From NCBI GenBank assembly GCA_020056205.1, contig JAGVIF010000573.1:1-7679 (forward strand): 7,679 nt of DNA, written 5' to 3'. The notes beneath the pieces were generated by a model that worked only from the letters and a program-made list of their open reading frames with translations, was not told the DNA's origin and searched no databases. The stretch's first letter is position 1. The number at the start of each line of letters is the position of its first letter. A program made the position numbers and the translations under genes. Source of the DNA: Lentisphaeria bacterium (GTDB taxonomy: Bacteria > Verrucomicrobiota > Lentisphaeria > Victivallales > GWF2-50-93). Shown here piece by piece: positions 6,401 to 7,679 of this stretch.

Positions 6401-7562
6401 TGCCGGGGTTCATGGTTCGCATAGGGCGACCATGCCCAAGCCCGGACTCTTGATCGGACCATTGAAGGTCTGCGGTGTCGCCGACATGGGAAAAGAGATC
6501 GGCGGGGTCATGCTTATCCGCGGAAATCTCGGACAGGATTTCCTATTCACCATGGACGGACTCTTCATCGCGTCAATCTTTCAGGACTGCCGTCTTCCCG
6601 CAGAATCCCTGCCCGACAGCGAAGAAAAACTTGCGGGAATGCCGCTTGAAACATTCAGTGAAGGCGGCGAACCTTTCAACGGCTGGTTCGGCAGACAGAA
6701 CGATGGAAAAATCCGTCAATCATGTGGAATTCCCGGACAGGCCGGGATGATCATGGAAATAAAAGGATTGGATACTATCCGCAGATTTGACGCGGGAAGT
6801 CTTTCCCTTGACTCCGTATCCATTGCAAAGGCTATCGCAGATAACGCGGCACGTGAAGCGAAAGTGAAGGAATCCGCAAAGCTCGTCTTCACTCGCATGA
6901 CAACCCCGCCCCCTCTCACCGGTGAGGGGAAAAACTGGGAGAAAATACTTGGTATCACCGTCAGCAGGGAGGGACAGGCTGACAAGGCAGTCGTCAAACT
7001 TGCATACGATGATAAGAACCTTTATGCTTTCTTCGACGTTTCCGATCCAACTCCATGGCTCAATGAAGGAAAGGACTTCACGAGGCTTTTCAAGACTGGA
7101 GACGCAGTCGACATACAGCTCTCGACAAATCAGACTGCCTCTACCGGCGATCAGCCGGCCGAAGGAGACATACGGATAGTCGTAGCACAGTTCAACGGCA
7201 AGGCTTCAGCAGTGATCATGGCGCCAGTCGCTAAAAAGGCTCCGGCTGAACTCCGCAAAGTCTACACCTCATTCATAACCAGGGTCTTTGACCGCGTAGA
7301 AGTCCTGAAGGATGCGGTCGTCGCGGTGAAAATCCGTGACGGCGGTTACTGCGTTGAGCTGGCGGTTCCACTGAAGGACATTGGTTTCAGACCGTCACTA
7401 GGGAAGACCAGAGGAGATATCGGTTTCATATCCTCTGACAACAAGGGGATGATCAACACCGCGCGCACCTACTGGTCAAATAAGAATACAAATCTTGTAA
7501 ACGATCTCCCTTCAGAGGCTTGGTTCAGTCCTTCAAAATGGAGCGAGATCGAAATTAAATAA
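3456..7562 (+). CDS. Exported 1368-residue protein: CBM9-like, FlgD-like Ig, NHL-like propeller, CBM9-like
   Basis: This is a large exported protein of unassigned activity. AGGAGA (3443-3448) sits 7 bases before ATG. Residues 1-34 are a signal peptide (hydrophobic 16-30, cleavage near SFA-A). Domain 1, ~50-265, is CBM9-like (TVKIDGDLSDWD, ALYVAAKWRD, ELRIPWSHI). Domain 2, ~295-375, resembles the FlgD-type Ig fold (RVRNLAG, VLWDCLDDAGKAVQPGNYKV). Domain 3, ~380-1100, has repeated beta-propeller/NHL-like strands (KPSALAFDQQGQLFA, CITFDNTGNLLVADTG, GVAVDAKGNVWVTES). His-rich motifs lie at 406-408, 467-469, 791-798, 826-828, 957 and 986-989. A calcium-loop-like DANSDGIPQRSE is at 851-862. Domain 4, ~1145-1368, is a second CBM9-like module (KLAYDDKNLYAFFDVSD, VELAVPLKDIGF). 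No textbook glycosidase or lyase motif is seen. It could be a glycan-binding scaffold or a propeller-type enzyme. Three repeat-like insertions lie in frame (residues 314-322, 639-647, 1151-1158). It is probably in one operon with its neighbours (gaps 33 and 16 bases). Confidence 0.85.
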   Translation: MSTRQKASLTTPLKNVLPIVAVIATGAMLPPSFAAENMVGRQSQNEGILVLPAPGTVKIDGDLSDWDLSGRIQVFAEYTLRDRFSGEAAAMWDKDALYVAAKWRDPNPMNSRIDPKLNPGDGWKADALQLRVQTSDQASWITTWFFADRGEPVLDLAKWKNMSNSRDGVDGKLFVGENGKTDIGEGIELAYKKDADGKGFVQELRIPWSHIHRNPPEIKSGYAIKLGMEFIWADPTGRGWPVHRYADNMQPGKTSREFYWTAIDNWGNAELIEKGNVAPRKYTPEIEKIVGTVPVSVEIPADAKIFTIVIEDGSSASSGQANGGRVRNLAGDCDPEIYGTGSKDGKRTVEVLWDCLDDAGKAVQPGNYKVRGLVRGAISAEYDMCYYNPGNPAWKTKDGKGAWGADHHPPRAVLSSGDIVVVTWIFAEGGYGIIGLGPDGEKIWSQYRGAECSAADSEYVYAYQSVHWHSAGMRSDFLCRYSLKDGSEKPFVLDGKERPFDLSLKDVLGKIYDDVSSKKKALDAAEGEQESGAITGMAAKNGTLVLALSCDKIAVLEAATAKLVKTIDVKKPSALAFDQQGQLFALLDGIVNRIDLAKGTVTAIATLDVEKATCITFDNTGNLLVADTGKDSQVKAFDPSTGSGQASKLVYTCGKKGGRPIRGIFDEQAMSQIGGVAVDAKGNVWVTESWDYPRRVSVWGKDGKLVRDYIGNTGYSGAGTYLHDQDTSLAYYGPVEMRIDRKTRSYKVTKILWVPDESKGERFIIPGGQSNASPLRFRKEVSGVQKEYMYHRAEGGPHVIFMEFPDGWRPVAAVCVIGHLLNLMDYHHIPKTMPSGEWEGLDPADGCFWNDANSDGIPQRSECVIVPAAKKSQLGKSCTPDLALRLNNGWGGRIGPDFSIYAGSMEKGVVRYKPLRISQDGVPFYGPKGIEELDVKAIGDMIPSSDGKSLVCIGANHGGPALPFLSVTLADKKIEWTYPNLYAGVHGSHRATMPKPGLLIGPLKVCGVADMGKEIGGVMLIRGNLGQDFLFTMDGLFIASIFQDCRLPAESLPDSEEKLAGMPLETFSEGGEPFNGWFGRQNDGKIRQSCGIPGQAGMIMEIKGLDTIRRFDAGSLSLDSVSIAKAIADNAAREAKVKESAKLVFTRMTTPPPLTGEGKNWEKILGITVSREGQADKAVVKLAYDDKNLYAFFDVSDPTPWLNEGKDFTRLFKTGDAVDIQLSTNQTASTGDQPAEGDIRIVVAQFNGKASAVIMAPVAKKAPAELRKVYTSFITRVFDRVEVLKDAVVAVKIRDGGYCVELAVPLKDIGFRPSLGKTRGDIGFISSDNKGMINTARTYWSNKNTNLVNDLPSEAWFSPSKWSEIEIK
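4395..4421. repeat. In-frame copy 1 of a TTCGRCARGCTCAGG-type repeat inside the 1368-codon gene
   Basis: This copy matches the one at 5370-5396 at 21 of 27 ungapped positions, and both are read in the same frame. Here it encodes SSASSGQAN (residues 314-322). It lies within the FlgD-like Ig domain, between the strand ending IVIEDG and the strand starting GRVRNL, where related domains usually have a short turn. It appears degenerate relative to copy 2, which would fit an older insertion. The repeat assignment rests on the similarity between the copies and on recalled familiarity of the motif. Confidence 0.55.
5369..5396. repeat. In-frame copy 2 of the CCCTTCGACAGGCTCAGGG-type repeat
   Basis: CCCTTCGACAGGCTCAGGGC is very close to a short palindrome-like sequence that recurs in many environmental genomes (recalled; its other frame reads CPEPVEG). 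It is read here as PSTGSGQAS (residues 639-647). It interrupts a propeller strand pair: QVKAFD before it and KLVYTCGKKGG after it, where NHL-type sequences normally run on through a 2-4-residue turn. The 4-bp ends CCCT/AGGG (5369-5372, 5384-5387) are complementary, with an imperfect centre. Confidence 0.65.
6910..6929. repeat. In-frame palindrome CTCACCGGTGAG with C/G-rich arms
   Basis: 6915-6926 is a perfect 12-bp palindrome. Pairing extends to 6912/6929, with one G:T pair at 6914/6927. In frame it encodes PPPLTGEG (residues 1151-1158), just at the entry to the C-terminal CBM9-like domain. The wording (CCCCTCTCACC..GAGGGG; other strand SPVRGGG) resembles another class of short dispersed palindromic repeats, from memory. 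It does not match the two TTCGRCARG copies, so it would be an independent insertion. A chance palindrome in a proline-rich linker cannot be excluded. Confidence 0.45.
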
Positions 7563-7578
7563 ATTGGAGAAACGGCAT

Positions 7579-7679
7579 ATGAAGAAAAATACTGGAAAAA
7601 GGAAACGTGCAAATACCGACTGGATGCGCGATGCCCGATGGGGCGCGATGACGCATTACCTGCCGGACCTGCCAAGCGC
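7579..7679 (+). CDS. N-terminus of a probable GH29/alpha-L-fucosidase-like protein, 3' end outside window
   Basis: Only 33 full codons are visible. GGAG (7566-7569) lies 9 bases before ATG, and the gene begins 16 bases after the preceding stop, so it is probably the third gene of the operon. The N-terminus is short and basic (KKNTGKRKR) with no hydrophobic core, so no Sec signal is apparent, unlike the two genes before it. The segment TDWMRDARWGAMTHYLP resembles the opening of GH29-type glycosidases, where W-x-x-A-[KR]-[FW]-G-[VIM]-[FM]-x-H forms the first beta strand of the TIM barrel. GH29 enzymes remove terminal alpha-L-fucose with retention. No catalytic residue is visible in this fragment, so the family call is tentative; another TIM-barrel enzyme with the same opening motif is possible. 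Confidence 0.5.
   Translation, partial: MKKNTGKRKRANTDWMRDARWGAMTHYLPDLPS

Overview
The window comes from a bacterium and holds part of a polysaccharide-degradation locus. All supported genes lie on the + strand. They are the C-terminal part of a type I sulfatase (2-820), a complete exported SGNH-family esterase/lipase with a CBM9-like tail (1242-3422), a very large exported protein of unassigned activity with CBM9-like domains at both ends and an NHL-like beta-propeller in the middle (3456-7562), and the first 33 codons of a protein that looks like the start of a GH29/alpha-L-fucosidase-type enzyme (from 7579). This mix of sulfatases, SGNH esterases, CBM9-like/NHL proteins and fucosidase-like enzymes, without SusC/SusD genes, is typical of the PVC group (Lentisphaerota, Kiritimatiellota, Planctomycetota). 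The lineage is inferred from gene content, not proven.

Layout. 2-820: sulfatase, 5' end outside the window. 821-1241: 421 bases with no convincing gene, packed with palindromic repeats. These are an 'accaccgatgaacacag' repeat with its inverted copy, a pair of adjacent hairpins whose loops are perfectly complementary over 9 nt, a long imperfect hairpin, and three short triloop hairpins, two of which have the same stem. 1242-7679: three tightly spaced genes (gaps of 33 and 16 bases), each preceded by a GGA(A)G-type Shine-Dalgarno sequence, so probably one operon.

Working model (inference). The SGNH enzyme would remove acyl groups, the sulfatase would remove sulfate, and the fucosidase-like enzyme would cleave glycosidic bonds of a decorated, possibly fucose-rich, sulfated polysaccharide. 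The 1368-residue protein would bind the glycan through its terminal CBM9-like domains. Its propeller carries a series of His-rich motifs that could form a metal or catalytic site.

The two most unusual points are the kissing-loop-capable double hairpin at 949-1035, and three short repeat-like palindromic sequences lying in frame inside the 1368-codon gene. All three fall where the related folds would have a surface turn or linker.
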